Shown here piece by piece: positions 53,666 to 64,000 of a DNA stretch of 64,000 bases (positions within the stretch are counted from its first letter, which is position 1; each line of letters starts with the position of its first letter). The notes beneath the pieces were generated by a model. That model was not told the origin of the DNA. It did no database searches and saw only the letters and a program-made list of their open reading frames with translations. The translations under genes and the position numbers were made by a program. Source of the DNA: Calliopum simillimum (lineage: Eukaryota; Arthropoda; Insecta; Diptera; Lauxaniidae). The stretch covers positions 83,310,004 to 83,374,003 of the forward strand of contig OX638370.1 of the NCBI GenBank assembly GCA_951812925.1, given 5' to 3'.

Positions 53666-56600
53666 TGTAGCGTGTGCCTAGGATTCTGATTTTTTTAAAC
53701 TATGCATCCGTAAGATTTTTGTTCCAAACGCCAAGAAAAACCCATTTTAAAATCCAAATTTGCATTTGTTTTTTTTTTTTGTTTGTTTGCGTCTGCTAAA
53801 CTAGTTCACACATACATAAACCTATGTTGGATAAATTGCGTACACATGTTGTTGTTGTAATATTATGCAAAAATATGGAAAAACAAGATTGAGAAAACCG
53901 TGTTTTTGAGTAAATATTTTTTTAAGTAAAACATTAAAAAAAGGTTTCAGACTTTGGTTGCCTTTGTTTGAAATGAAGATCAAATTAAATCAATTAGATT
54001 TTCATTCAAAAACAAGCAAAATTCTTTTCATCTAAATGCATAAAAAAAATGTAAACAATGGGCGCGGCCATTATTAAATTAGCTGTTTTTGCATAGAAAA
54101 AATTACAACAACAACAGAAGACACCTAACTAATATTTGAACTGCGTAAGAAAGTGCAGATCAAAACAAAAGAAATGCAATTTCAATGTCACGGTCAAATG
54201 CATATCTATTTTGGGTTTTTTTTTTGTGCGCTGCAATTTTTCATGAGCGCCGGATAGAACAGCTGTGGAGACTGACCCATTACGAACCTAGGGAATTTGA
54301 GCGGGACTTAGAAAATATTTTTTTTAATGACCAAATGCATTATTTTTTTTTGTGTAGTTTTTGGCAAAGAATGCCAAGGTTATCCTTTTTAAGGACATTG
54401 ACCCTAAAAATTCTTTTGGAACAACACATATAAAAAAAAATCAAATAAATACTTATGAGAAAAAAATTTGCCCAAAATCTTAAAAAAATTAAATAATCAC
54501 CTGATCTGAGTAAAACGGAGTCCCAAGGCTAGCCTGCCAAAGGACATTGACCCCCCAGAAAGATCAAAAACGAAGTGTAGGTAGAAGATCAGACGATTCC
54601 GAAAATCAGCAACAACAGCGTAACGAATCGTTACAGTTCCGACACAAATGAAAGATAGGCAACAAGTAGGCAAAATGAAAATTAAAAAAATCAGTTCTGA
54701 TTTAAGCACTAAATTGCTCGGTTCGGCCCGTTCTATAACGTTAAGTTTAAAAAACAAGTTTTAAGGACATTTAATAAATAAAGTTTGTTCCTGCTCGTCC
54801 TTCTAAAATTTAAGTTAAAAAAAAAAAGAGTAAAAAAAAAAAAAAAGAATTTTAAAAGGATATTTAGAAAAATAAACAATTTTAAAAAATTAATCGGTCA
54901 TTTACAGAGTGAATAAGTCCTGAACGTTATTCTAAAATAAAATTAACCGAAACAAAAAAAGGACAAAATAAAGATCGGGCGTTTTCGAGCAATAATTCAA
55001 CAAAGAAATAAAAATATGTGAGGACTAGATCCTATAGTGCTTATTGAATGATATTGTTTTATTTTTAAAAAACTAAAAGAAACCGAAATAAAAGCTTTTG
55101 TGAAAAATAAATATAAAATTCACAAAAAACAAGTTTAAGAAAACTAACTTAAAAAAAGAAAAAAAAACTAAGTTTTGCAAAAATATATGTTAAAGAAAAA
55201 AAAAAAAGAATAAAATTCTGAAAAAAAAAACATATATACATAAAATCCTTTAAAAAAAGGACTATTTTTGTCATCTAAAAAGGCGTTGAGCAGCAGCAGG
55301 ACGACGAACCAGAACCGTAATAAGGAATGTTTCCAGAAAATTCAAAAGGATGTGTCATCAGAATTAAAAGCTAAGTCCAGAATTTTTTTTTCATCATTTA
55401 TCGTATTGTGTTTCTAAGTATTTATTTAAAAAGGAAAAATTAAAAAAAAAATATATAATAAAAAAACAAAATTTTCATCTTCAATAAAAAAGAAATAAAT
55501 TTAATTTTTTTCTCTATCTCGAAACTTATATTTTTTTCTAGACCTTAATTTTAAATTAATTTTCAATTTAATCATAAAAAAAAGCGACTGTATGTAATTT
55601 TGATTTTTCTTAATTTACGATTTGTTGCATGATAAAATTTCAAAATTTGTATTTTTGTTCAATTAAGGGGATATTGAAATTTAAAATTCTAATTTATATT
55701 TATTTCGTTTATGTGAAATTTTTGCAACCATAGCGCGTTCATTTATTTTTTTTTTTCTTTTTCATTTTTATCAATATATTTAGGGACCTAGTACTCCTCA
55801 ATAGAGCTCTTTCGAGGTAGGTAGGGTGACCGTATTTACAGAAAAAAAATTTTTTTTTTTAAATTACAAAGTACAGTAAAATCGAAAAAGTGAAAACAAA
55901 ATTTCGTGGTTGTTAAGATTAGTAGCGTTTTGTGTAAGATAAAAATAAATCTAGCTTTTATATTAGAATAAATATTAAAGATTTAGATACATCATTTTTT
56001 TCTAATTTGTTGTTTAGGTACCTATGTGGTTTTTTTGTTTGAATTGTGTCTCAAAAATGTTAAAATTTTTTTGTGTAGTTTTTATTATCATTACCCCTTA
56101 ATTACAAATAAGTTCGCATATATATATAAAAAAAATAAATAGGATTTAATGCATAAATTAAGATACGCTAAATAAAAATTAATTTTTTTGTAAATTGGTA
56201 AAGAAAAGAAATTACTTGTTGTCATTTGTGTCGGAATTTTTAGGATGATGTCGATGGATGGTGTGTTGTTGCCGATTTCGGAATTTTGATTTCTCATAGT
56301 TTTTGATCTTCAAAAAAAAAGGTATAATTTTTTTTTAGGGTGGCTCATAGAAAAATGAGTTGCTAAAGGACAAAATATTTGGGGTAGCTTGAGGGGTTCT
56401 TAAGGGGAAGATGGTGCCATAATAAATTTAAAAAAATGTGATTTCTTAATCATAATTTTTTTTGTTGTTAAAGGGGTAATTGCATCCGACATGCAATTAC
56501 TACGGTTGGGAAGGGATCGCTATTGGGCCATAACATCGGGCTCACGTGAATCTGATAGGATAATACAACAGATAGTTTTTTTTTCAGTTTTTTGTATTGA

Positions 56601-56817
56601 CTATCACACTCAGATATTGACTCGTTTGAGAATTTGTTTTCGTTTGGTTTTGCAGTTTTGTTATTTTTTTTGTTTTATATGTTTTAATTTCACATGTCGA
56701 AAGATGTGTTTTGTTGTGCCTTCTCGACCGGATGTATTGGGTCGGAACACTCACCCTGGTGTAGACGAGCTAGCTAGCCGGAAGGATACATCCGGTACGA
56801 TAAAATGGTCGGTAACA
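53666..56817 (+). repeat. 3' LTR
   Basis: 3152 bp, same ends and same length as the 5' LTR. Every landmark compared (ORF positions, homopolymer lengths such as T9 near 55383 against 45269) lies at +10,114. Confidence 0.95.
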
Positions 56818-56859
56818 AAATTTGATATGGTAAGTCTTCTGTATGACAATTTTGGAAAA

Positions 56860-57745
56860 TTTTTTTGAAAACAGAGAGTTTATTACGTCACACTGGAAGT
56901 GGCCGTTCAAGAAAAACAACTGTGAGGGAAGGCATAGGCGTAGTAAATACAGCCATGCGCGATCGTTTTAAAACTGGTCTCAAAATTGCTGCAGAGGTAT
57001 ATGGTAACCAAAATATGGAATAGGCACCTTAACTGTGCAGCACCGCTTGAGGGAAAATAACTTTTTTGCCCGCAGACCTGCAAAAAAACCAATTCTCACA
57101 CACAAAATGCGGCCTCTCTCATTTAACTGGTGTAAAGAAAAAAAAGAATTGGCTGTATAACGATTGGGCTGAAGTCATATTCTCTGATGAGAGCAAAACA
57201 AATCTCATCAGTTCCGAATTGGGATGTGCGGTATGCCGTAGAAAAAATTAAAAATATAGCTTTCAATCGGTACAAAGCACTCTATATGTAGTGGTCTGGG
57301 GGCAATAACAAGCAATTGGGTTAGAGAGATTCCTCTCCTGGAAGGTTATGCTAACTCCGCAGTTTATTTTGACACCATTAAAATCGGCGTTTTACCTAGC
57401 ATTGACCGACTAAGCTAGCGCTTAGCTAAAGTCAAATTTCAAGATGAATTTGCACCTTGTCATCGTTGGAAATCACTAGATGTCCCACTTAACATTATGT
57501 TTTGCTTTATTTTTTTGATAAATTTATAATAACCAGCTATTTATTTTCGCGTTGGCAAGCAAATATAATGGCCTTTTGGGAATTAAGTCAAGCAAATGGC
57601 GGGGCAAAAGCCCCAACCTTAATCCGATTGAGAATGTAAAGGACATTTTAAAACGAAATGTGTACCAGAATAAACCAAATATTATGAATAATATTAAACT
57701 TAATAATGTTAAACTTAATAATATTAAACTTAGAGCAGTCAAATA
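56860..57745 (+). pseudogene. Tc1-type transposase remnant
   Basis: Readable blocks in several frames: GSGRSRKTTVRE (the GRPRK-like hinge between DNA-binding units), LTVQHRLRENNFFARRPAKK, PLSFNWCKEKKNWLYNDWAE, VIFSDESKTNLISS (first Asp), REIPLLEGYANSAVYFDTIK, FAPCHRWKS (second Asp region, degraded), SPNLNPIENVKDILKRNVYQ (Glu of the DD34E triad). At least four frame breaks. The first helix-turn-helix would straddle the gypsy insertion site. Inactive. Confidence 0.88.
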
Positions 57746-57746
57746 A

Positions 57747-58044
57747 CTGCCATACCTAAATTGGAGCGTCAGCGTTATTTTACTGTCAAAAATTTCTTAT
57801 GGACATACAATTTGTATGGCGCATACCGAAATTGCCAACGCTCAACGCTAAGCTATTCGAATATCCAATTTTGACAAAGCGTTATGGAGTGAAGTTAGCT
57901 GCAGAAAAGTAAAAAAAGAAACAACAATATGATTTTGACAAACAAATGACTTCAACGCAACGCGCTTTATTTCGGTATGGTGCTTGACGCTTTTGCGTAA
58001 CGTTAAATAACGCAACGCCTGACGCTCCAATTTAGGTATGGCAG
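57747..58044. mobile_element. MITE with TAA duplication inside the Tc1 element
   Basis: 298 bp. Terminal inverted repeats of about 25 bp start CTGCCATACCTAAATTGGAG and end with the complement. TAA at 57744-57746 and 58045-58047. The CATACC(T/G)AAATT motif recurs at 57832-57850 (plus) and 57963-57980 (minus), so four copies point inward. A 3-bp TAA duplication fits PIF/Harbinger-type elements. It lies just past the Tc1 transposase stop. Confidence 0.8.
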
Positions 58045-58130
58045 TAAGGGTAAATATTGATTTACACAACAATTTGAAAATATATTACAAAATTAAAATC
58101 GGCTTTTTTTTTTATTTGACCGTGAGTGTA

Positions 58131-58600
58131 CATACTTTATTCAAACGCACCCACTGAAGGAGTATTCTTTATAATGTTTTCATATTGGAAAAAGGAACGA
58201 AATAATCTTTTATTAAAGAATTTTAGAATGTGAACTGATTATATGGATTAACTACGGGTATAACTGTATTGTATTCAATATTTTGTTTTTTTTTTTCAAA
58301 CTATATCTAAGAGACATGGAATTGTGAAGTTTTTACAAAAAAGTTATAAAAACTTGTAAGATACTTTTTATTCGACATCGGGACCAGTGTTGTTTTCAAC
58401 TCTTTTCGTATTTTTTAGACATATTTTTCATTAACATTTACTGTATCAAAGTTATGAATTGAATAAGAAATGAGTACTGTTTTTTTCTACATTATGAACT
58501 GTTTTCTCCTATTGCAAATCTGGTCACCCTAACGCATGTATGTATTTATATTTATTTACGAAAAGTTATCGAAAAATGTTTTCAAAATGCAATATTTAGA
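58131..58600. other. Spacer
   Basis: Holds GTACTGTTTTTTTCT near 58473, similar to the GTACTGTTTT copies at 42669-42742 on the other side of the nested element. No gene. Confidence 0.4.
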
Positions 58601-59000
58601 GTATTATTCGCGAAAAAAGCAAAAAGCAACCAAAATAAAGCTCTGAGCAAAAACGGTGAATTCGGCGTGGCACCTGCCATAAATGCTGTACTGCAAACGT
58701 TTTTTGGACCAATCTGGATTCTGGGGTTTTAAAAAGTGAAGAAGCCCAAGATGGTCTGAGACTGACGGATTAATCGTACATCTCCGAATCTTTGTTATTT
58801 TCAATATATCATGTGGTCAAGTATGCTACAAAATCCCAGCAAGTAGCCAGGGTTCAGAGAGAACATCATCCTGCAATACGTCATGGTTTGGTGGGCAGTA
58901 TCGTCACTGCATTTTTTTGAAAAAGGTGTTAAAAATGGAGTGAAGATATACTTACAAGAAGATGTCTTGGAAGAAGTTGTTATTCTGCTGCTGAATTCCA
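58601..59000 (+). pseudogene. Transposase relic joined to dispersed repeat
   Basis: 58610-58690 is interior text of the ATACCCTACAC repeat family (GCTCTGAGCAAAAACGGTGA, GGCGTGGCACCTGCC). From about 58690 the translated plus strand gives, across frames, RVQREHHP, VMVWWAVSSLHFFEKGVKNG and EDVLEEVV, which resembles the middle of Tc1/mariner-type transposases (VMVW...EKGVK...). Frame breaks and short length make it dead. Exact family unknown. Confidence 0.6.
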
Positions 59001-59690
59001 TTGTAAGTGAAAAAGTAGTATAAAATTAATGTATTTTGTAGTACATATACATTTATAATTTTACATTTACAACAAGTATCAGTTGACCATTTCGCTCATT
59101 TTTAATCCCTCGAGCTACCTTCGACGATAGAGGCAGTATATCAAATTTCATTGAATCATCTCCCTCGTTATTTACTTATTCCACTTTCAAAAAAAACCCA
59201 TTCACAACTACAATTTTCAAACAATTTTGATAAATGATGATTGGTTTTATTGAAAATGAATAAAATAAAATAAAGGTATAAACCTTACGTTTCAAAGTGT
59301 TGCTTAAAAAATACGTTAAACTGTAAAAAACGAAAATTTTTGTTCTCAAAAATTACCAATTTTAAACTTTTGATATTTTCCCATTCTTCCCGATACCATT
59401 CGATACTTCCCGAGTTTTTTCTTATTATTATTCTCAAACACAAAAAATTGCTATGAAAAAAATATTGACTAAAATAATAACATTAGATTTTCAGAGATTA
59501 CTTGCCACAATGAACTTTTAAATTTAAAGTGGGTGGAATATTAACAGTGGGCGTGGCTGCTCCTTACAGCTAAAAACGTTTAACACTACATCCCGCGAAT
59601 TGTATAAAATATTTTAATAAAATTTTATAAGCGAGTTTTGATCATCGCTCACATGTACTGCACAAAAAATTGACACTTTTAAGTAACTGA
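59001..59690. other. Spacer
   Basis: AT-rich. It has one phrase of the dispersed repeat (GAGCTACCTTCGACGATAGA / TTTCATTGAATCA near 59110-59160). No gene. Confidence 0.4.
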
Positions 59691-59790
59691 AAAATTGCAA
59701 TTCGCAAAACCCTTGAAAACCACATAACCTTACGAATTTATATTCAAGGTTAGCACAAAAACGACAGCGGAAGATTTCAAAATCTTATCT

Positions 59791-60180
59791 CGACTTAAGA
59801 TGTTTTGTGAAGAATTAAGTTGTTTTGTGAAAAGCATTTGTAAAAATTTTTGTTATTGCAAACGCTTGAATTTTTTAACCTATTTGAAATAAGTTGTTTT
59901 GTCAAATGCAATTTGGAATAAAACATCTAGATAGGTTGATTTTCGATTCTATATCTCTGCATTTTAAAGTCATAGAGATATGACGATTGCACCAAAAGAA
60001 GCGTATTTAAATTTTATCTTTATGATTTAAATCCTAGAAAATTGTCTTATTTCGAGTTAGGTTGTTTTGTCAAAAGTCCACAGAATAGTTTTTTAAACAA
60101 AAAATAAACAAAAATCATACATACTTCACTCATTGAATCAACGATTCGGCGTCCAGTTTGTTTTGCCAAATCCCATACTG
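59791..60180 (+). repeat. Motif array: AGTTGTTTTGTCAAA-type
   Basis: Copies at 59791-59810 (CGACTTAAGATGTTTTGTGA), 59817-59834, 59890-59908, 60053-60072 (CGAGTTAGGTTGTTTTGTCA) and 60155-60170. All lie on the plus strand. Ends not determined, and no protein encoded. Confidence 0.5.
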
Positions 60181-60404
60181 AGGTACCCTAGTTTTTGTTT
60201 ATCAAAGTACCTACCTTCTTTTCTCATTGATGTGGCCCAAACTTTTCTCGAGTCTTGTTTCGTGTTCTTTACTATATCTAGTTGAAGGTAAATGTCATTT
60301 CCAACAATGAGAAAACAAAAATTTCGTGTGTTGCATCGATGGAAAAGAAATATTTTCGTAAGGTAATAATGAAAACTTTAACTTTAATTGCAGATAATAG
60401 AACC

Positions 60405-61140
60405 TAGGAAGAAAATAAGTTTATTGAACTTTATAAAAGCTTGGACTGTTTGTGGAATAATGAATATAAATTTCATCATAAAAAAATACAGATAAACGAA
60501 GCTTATGAGAAACTTTTAGAACAAATGAAGAAATACAACTCAGGCGCAGAATTGAGAAACCTTAAATCTCGTATAAAAAATTGTTGATGATGACTACGAT
60601 GATGGCATTCCATCAAGCTTTTATTCTAAGATGAAATTTTTAAAAGGGAAAAAATCATAGAGTAGAAGAAAAACAACTGATGAAAAAGTTGTGGAAGTCC
60701 CTATCAACGAATGTGATGCTGATATTAACTACCAAGAGGAAATATTTGCAGAATCCAACGAAGTAGAAATAGTCGCACAAGAATCGAACGCATCAAGCGA
60801 AAAATTAGTGGTAAGTAAACAAAAACAAAGTAGAAAAAATAAAATTTTCAAATAATTAAAAATTTTTATAGACCAACTCTTATACCTTAAAATTGCTAAG
60901 GCAAATATGGCCCGCAAAAAAAATCCTGTCTGAGGGTATAGCGGACTTAGAAGACGAAGTAAAAAACTGCGACCAAAATAAGGTTTGTTTTTTTTTACAA
61001 ATTTTTTTTTTATACTATTTTATTTATTTTATTTACCATAGGGAAATTATGACGAAGTTAAAAAAAATCTGGACGACGATTTTGAAGGAAAATGTACGCG
61101 TTCTGTATGGATACGAACATGTCGAAAGAATAACAGATAA
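60405..61140 (+). pseudogene. Broken MADF-BESS-type gene
   Basis: 60412-60590 reads ENKFIELYKSLDCLWNNEYK, IQINEAYEKLLEQMKKYNSG and ELRNLKSRIKN, a MADF (Myb/SANT-like DNA-binding) domain of about 60 residues. Its expected first Trp is a TAG and a double TGA ends the block. After a frame change an acidic stretch runs to a GTAAGT at about 60811. Two further exon-like pieces (60873-60982, 61042-61140) give RQIWPAKKILSEGIADLEDE and YDEVKKNLDDDFEG, the latter like the lead-in to a BESS motif. Intron-like spacing argues for a decayed gene copy rather than a retrocopy; a transposon-borne MADF is possible. Confidence 0.6.
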
Positions 61141-62715
61141 AACTTCTGTTTTTGACTACAGTTTATCTGTGCATTGTGAGGAACGTATGGGAGAGCAACA
61201 AAAAGTGTGCTTTATTTTATACAGATACTGCACTGCTGTGATCTATGCGCAGATTTAATAAATCTCGACAGAAAAAGATTTATTTTCGTATGGTAAAGCA
61301 TGTGATTTACTCCCAGATTTGGAGCTAAATCTACAACAGCCTTAAATCGTCTCATAAATCTCCTGCGGGAACGTAATATTACTTTCTTCCATTCATTCTG
61401 TTGTATCATTATATGCAAATAGTAGTTAATTAATAGGCAAATTTTGATTTTTTATTTATATTTTCTTTCATATTACAATTGTGGGTGTGTTTTGTGTATG
61501 TGTATTATCTTTTTTTTCTTCTTAAAATTGGCAGTTGCTGATAAATTTTGTGTTACATACAAACAATTGACAGGATGTTTCTAACAAAAGCCAAATTACT
61601 TACATGTTCAAACATACAAGTTTATTACGATTTTTTTTATCCTTTTCTATGATGTTGTTCCACTCTGTTTTTACTGTGTGATTTTTATAAGTGTATTTTT
61701 TTATTTGTTTTAATTTTATAGCAAACAAGTAGGTATAAGAAATTATAGTAATTTTATAATAAGCTACATTTAAAGTTTTGTTGCTTTGACATTTTTTTTT
61801 TTTTTTTTTTTTTGTTGGTGGTTGTTGATTTCTTTTTATTTTATTTTGTTATCTCTTTTGTATTTTGCATTAGCTATTTTAAATTTAATTACGCATATAT
61901 TTAGTTCTTTTATATTTATATGTATTCTGTTAGCGGCAATTATAGCAAGAGCGTTGAAAATAATCAATTTTGATATTTTTCAAATATTTATTTTGTCATT
62001 TATGATTTAGATTTACTTTCATATTCCAATTTATGGGAAAGTCTTTTAATTTTCAATAAAGAAAATTTAATATCAGCTCTATTACTTTAGTACTGTGAAT
62101 ACTCTTATTGTTTCACATAAATGGCGAAATTTTAAAAATTAATAGTAAATAGTCAACACTAGACGTTATAACGTTATTTCATACCACCGTTCAATTTTTA
62201 CGATCTGGCAGCTTTTGTTGATCGGAAGTGACAAAACAGCTGATATGTTAGTAGAAGTGGTGTCGGTAATTTTTAAATGTGATATTTAGTGATATTTTAG
62301 TGAAAATGTAATTATTTTGTGAAAAACATACTCTCTCAAATGGTTTCTTCAATATTCAGTAAGGTAAGTGCTAATTCCATTTGCTTTTCCAAATACTGGG
62401 TGAATCTTTAGCTAATGAAGCGAGGTGAAGGATGAACTAAAGATACCGATACACGAAAACTTTGTAATTTGAAATAAAGTGAGTCTACATTCCCATCATA
62501 TTTATATCTTTACTTAACGCATGACTTGGAATAAGGGCCGAACTAACACATCTTTTATATAAATTGTGCATTTCCACAGAAAGTTCCACCGTGACCGAAA
62601 AATGAAATTCATCACATCGGAGTGATGGAAACAGGCTATTAACTAGCTGGATCCTAAATCTCTTGTGAGTTTCGGCACACGAAAGTGTCAATGTCCAATT
62701 AATACTGAAATCAGA
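61141..62715. other. Spacer
   Basis: Long T runs (61789-61814) and AT-rich sequence. No supported gene. A GTAAG donor-like site after an ATG at 62341 is too short to call. Confidence 0.4.
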
Positions 62716-62716
62716 G

Positions 62717-63873
62717 CACGCTAAGTGTACCAGCTGAAAATTTTTTGTCTCCGATTTCGCTCAAATTTGGCTATATGATAATTCTCATGTGCAAAATTAA
62801 TAGTGCGAGAGGGTTTGATCCTAGTATCATGTGTAGTTAAAATACAAGGTGTTGAAGTTGGCGATTTTTGTGATTTTCATAAAAAGGGTGTATTTTCAAA
62901 AATTTATAACTTACACAAAACTTTTTAAATTTATAATTGTAAGAAACTTATCCCATTAATTTTTAAATGTTATTTTTGTAATAAATATCACTTACAAAAA
63001 AAAAAAAAAAAACATTTACCAAAATGATGTATAACTCCAAATGAGACTCGGTCGCTACATGAGAGTTTTTGGATTTTGAACGCCCGCGGCAGACACTCTT
63101 TTTTTACTCAAGATGAAGGCGTCTAATGAAAAAAGTGTACTAGGCATAAAATGCTTAGAATCGTCCAAGAAATACTTGTGAATTTTTTTGAAATTTTTTT
63201 TATAATTTTTTTTATTTTTTTTTATATTTTTTTTTATAATTTTTTTATATTTTTTTAAAAATTTTTTTTTATAATTTTTTTTTAAATTTTTTAAAAATTG
63301 TAAAAAAAAAAAATTTTAAAACTTTCAAAAAATTCCCAAAGTTTCACACGTAATTCTTTGACGATTCTAAGCATTTTATGCCTAGTATCTACACTTTTTT
63401 CGTAAGATGCCTTCCTCTTGAGTAAAAAAAGAGTTTTGCCTGCCGTTCAAATGCCAAAAAATCTCATGCAGCGACCGAATCCCATCTGGAGCCATACATC
63501 ATTTTGAAGCTTATAAATTATGCTTCAATTTAAAGTACTTTTTTTAAAAAAATGCAAAAGTATTTTAAAATTTTAAAAGTTTTGGTGAACATTTTTTTTA
63601 TAAAAGTAATATTTTTTTATAAAAAGAGCATTTAAAAATAAATAGGATAAGTTTCTTACAATTATCAATTTACAAAGTTTTGTGTAAGTTATAAATTTTT
63701 GAAAATACACCTTTTTTATAAAAATCGACAACTTCAACACCCTTTATTTTAACAACAAATGGTACTAGGACCAAATCCTCTCGCACTATTAATCTTGCAC
63801 ACGGGTACTACCATATTGCCAAATTTGAGCGAAATCGGAGACAAAAAAATTTTCAACTGGCACGCTTGGCGTG
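62717..63873. mobile_element. Foldback F (arms about 540-570 bp)
   Basis: Left arm 62717-63180 and right arm 63330-63873 pair almost throughout, around an A/T-only centre (63180-63330). Landmarks in both: TTTTGTCTCCGATTTCGCTC, AAATTTGGC, CTATTAAT, GTGCGAGAGG, ATAACTTACACAAAAC, ATGATGTAT, AGACTCGGTCGC/GCGACCGAATC, GCATAAAATGCTTAGAATCG. The sequence of its arms is unrelated to foldbacks A and C. No protein. Confidence 0.88.
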
Positions 63874-64000
63874 TTTTGCTTCATATGTACATTAGGGTGG
63901 GCGTAAAATGACATGCTAGTCTTAAATAGTCGTAAATCGACCCCAACTGTCAAAAAAATTAGTCCCTTTTTTTAAATTTTTATATTGAGACCTGATGGGC

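Larger units (their letters stand above)
43552..56817 (+). mobile_element. Complete Ty3/gypsy LTR retrotransposon (Ulysses/Osvaldo-like)
   Basis: 13,266 bp: 5' LTR, primer-binding site, leader, gag, pol, short 3' untranslated part, 3' LTR. It is flanked by AAAT (43548-43551 and 56818-56821). LTRs are 3152 bp each, at a constant offset of 10,114 with no length difference, and no mismatch was noticed in the segments compared. Both ORFs are intact and there is no env gene. Pol order protease-RT-RNase H-integrase places it in Ty3/gypsy. Very long LTRs recall Ulysses of Drosophila, but the clade needs a tree. Confidence 0.93.
43041..58128 (+). mobile_element. Tc1-type transposon, split by later insertions
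   Basis: Terminal inverted repeats CACTCACGGTCAAAAAAAA (left) and the complement of it at the right, with TA at 43039-43040 and 58129-58130. Removing the gypsy element (with its 4-bp duplication) and the MITE leaves about 1.52 kb, the usual size of a Tc1-like element. The transposase remnant lies right of the gypsy element on the plus strand. The order of events is Tc1 first, then the gypsy element and the MITE. Confidence 0.88.

Overview
This window is AT-rich insect DNA, most likely from a large, transposon-rich fly genome (Diptera, Brachycera). That is an inference from one host gene with short fly-style introns, the Ty3/gypsy, Tc1/mariner, Helitron and LINE remnants, and the CAA/TTG microsatellites. 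No bacterial genes, rRNA or CRISPR were seen. Most open frames in the window are chance or belong to mobile elements.

Host gene: one gene is clear, on the minus strand. It is the first ten coding exons (41548 down to 31637) of membralin (TMEM259 family), an ER multi-pass membrane protein. The splice sites and reading phases join without a break. Intron 1 is about 8.2 kb and filled with repeats. Introns 2 to 9 are about 50 to 75 bp. The exons after exon 10 were not found, so the following intron either runs at least to base 1 of the window or contains exons I could not see.

1-14.4 kb holds repeats only: a long-inverted-repeat (foldback) element with tRNA-like modules on its flanks, several non-autonomous elements carrying arrays of a family-specific motif, a six-copy hairpin array at 7.9-8.4 kb, and a LINE RNase H scrap. 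14.4-20 kb holds four pieces of one IS630/Tc1/mariner-type family. 20-31 kb holds foldbacks, a mariner 5' fragment, poly-G runs, a perfect 48-bp palindrome and a Helitron helicase scrap. 33-41 kb is membralin intron 1, with a LINE 3' end, two foldbacks and a transposase remnant with a DUF4817-like N-terminus.

43.0-58.1 kb is a nested structure. A degenerate Tc1-type transposon (43041-58128, TA flanks) was split by a 13.3-kb Ty3/gypsy retrotransposon (43552-56817, AAAT target duplication) and also holds a 298-bp MITE with TAA flanks. The gypsy element has intact gag and pol, no env, and two 3152-bp LTRs that look identical, so its insertion was recent. Long LTRs and this gene content recall the Ulysses/Osvaldo group. 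Its leader carries three tandem repeats, each with a hairpin whose stem changes on both sides.

58.1-64 kb holds a transposase remnant, a motif-array repeat, a broken MADF-BESS-type gene and a 1.15-kb near-perfect foldback.

Recurring themes: (1) at least seven repeat families use the same layout of several spaced copies of a private 12-25-bp motif; (2) six long foldbacks occur in 64 kb; (3) two independent hairpin arrays show base changes that keep pairing.
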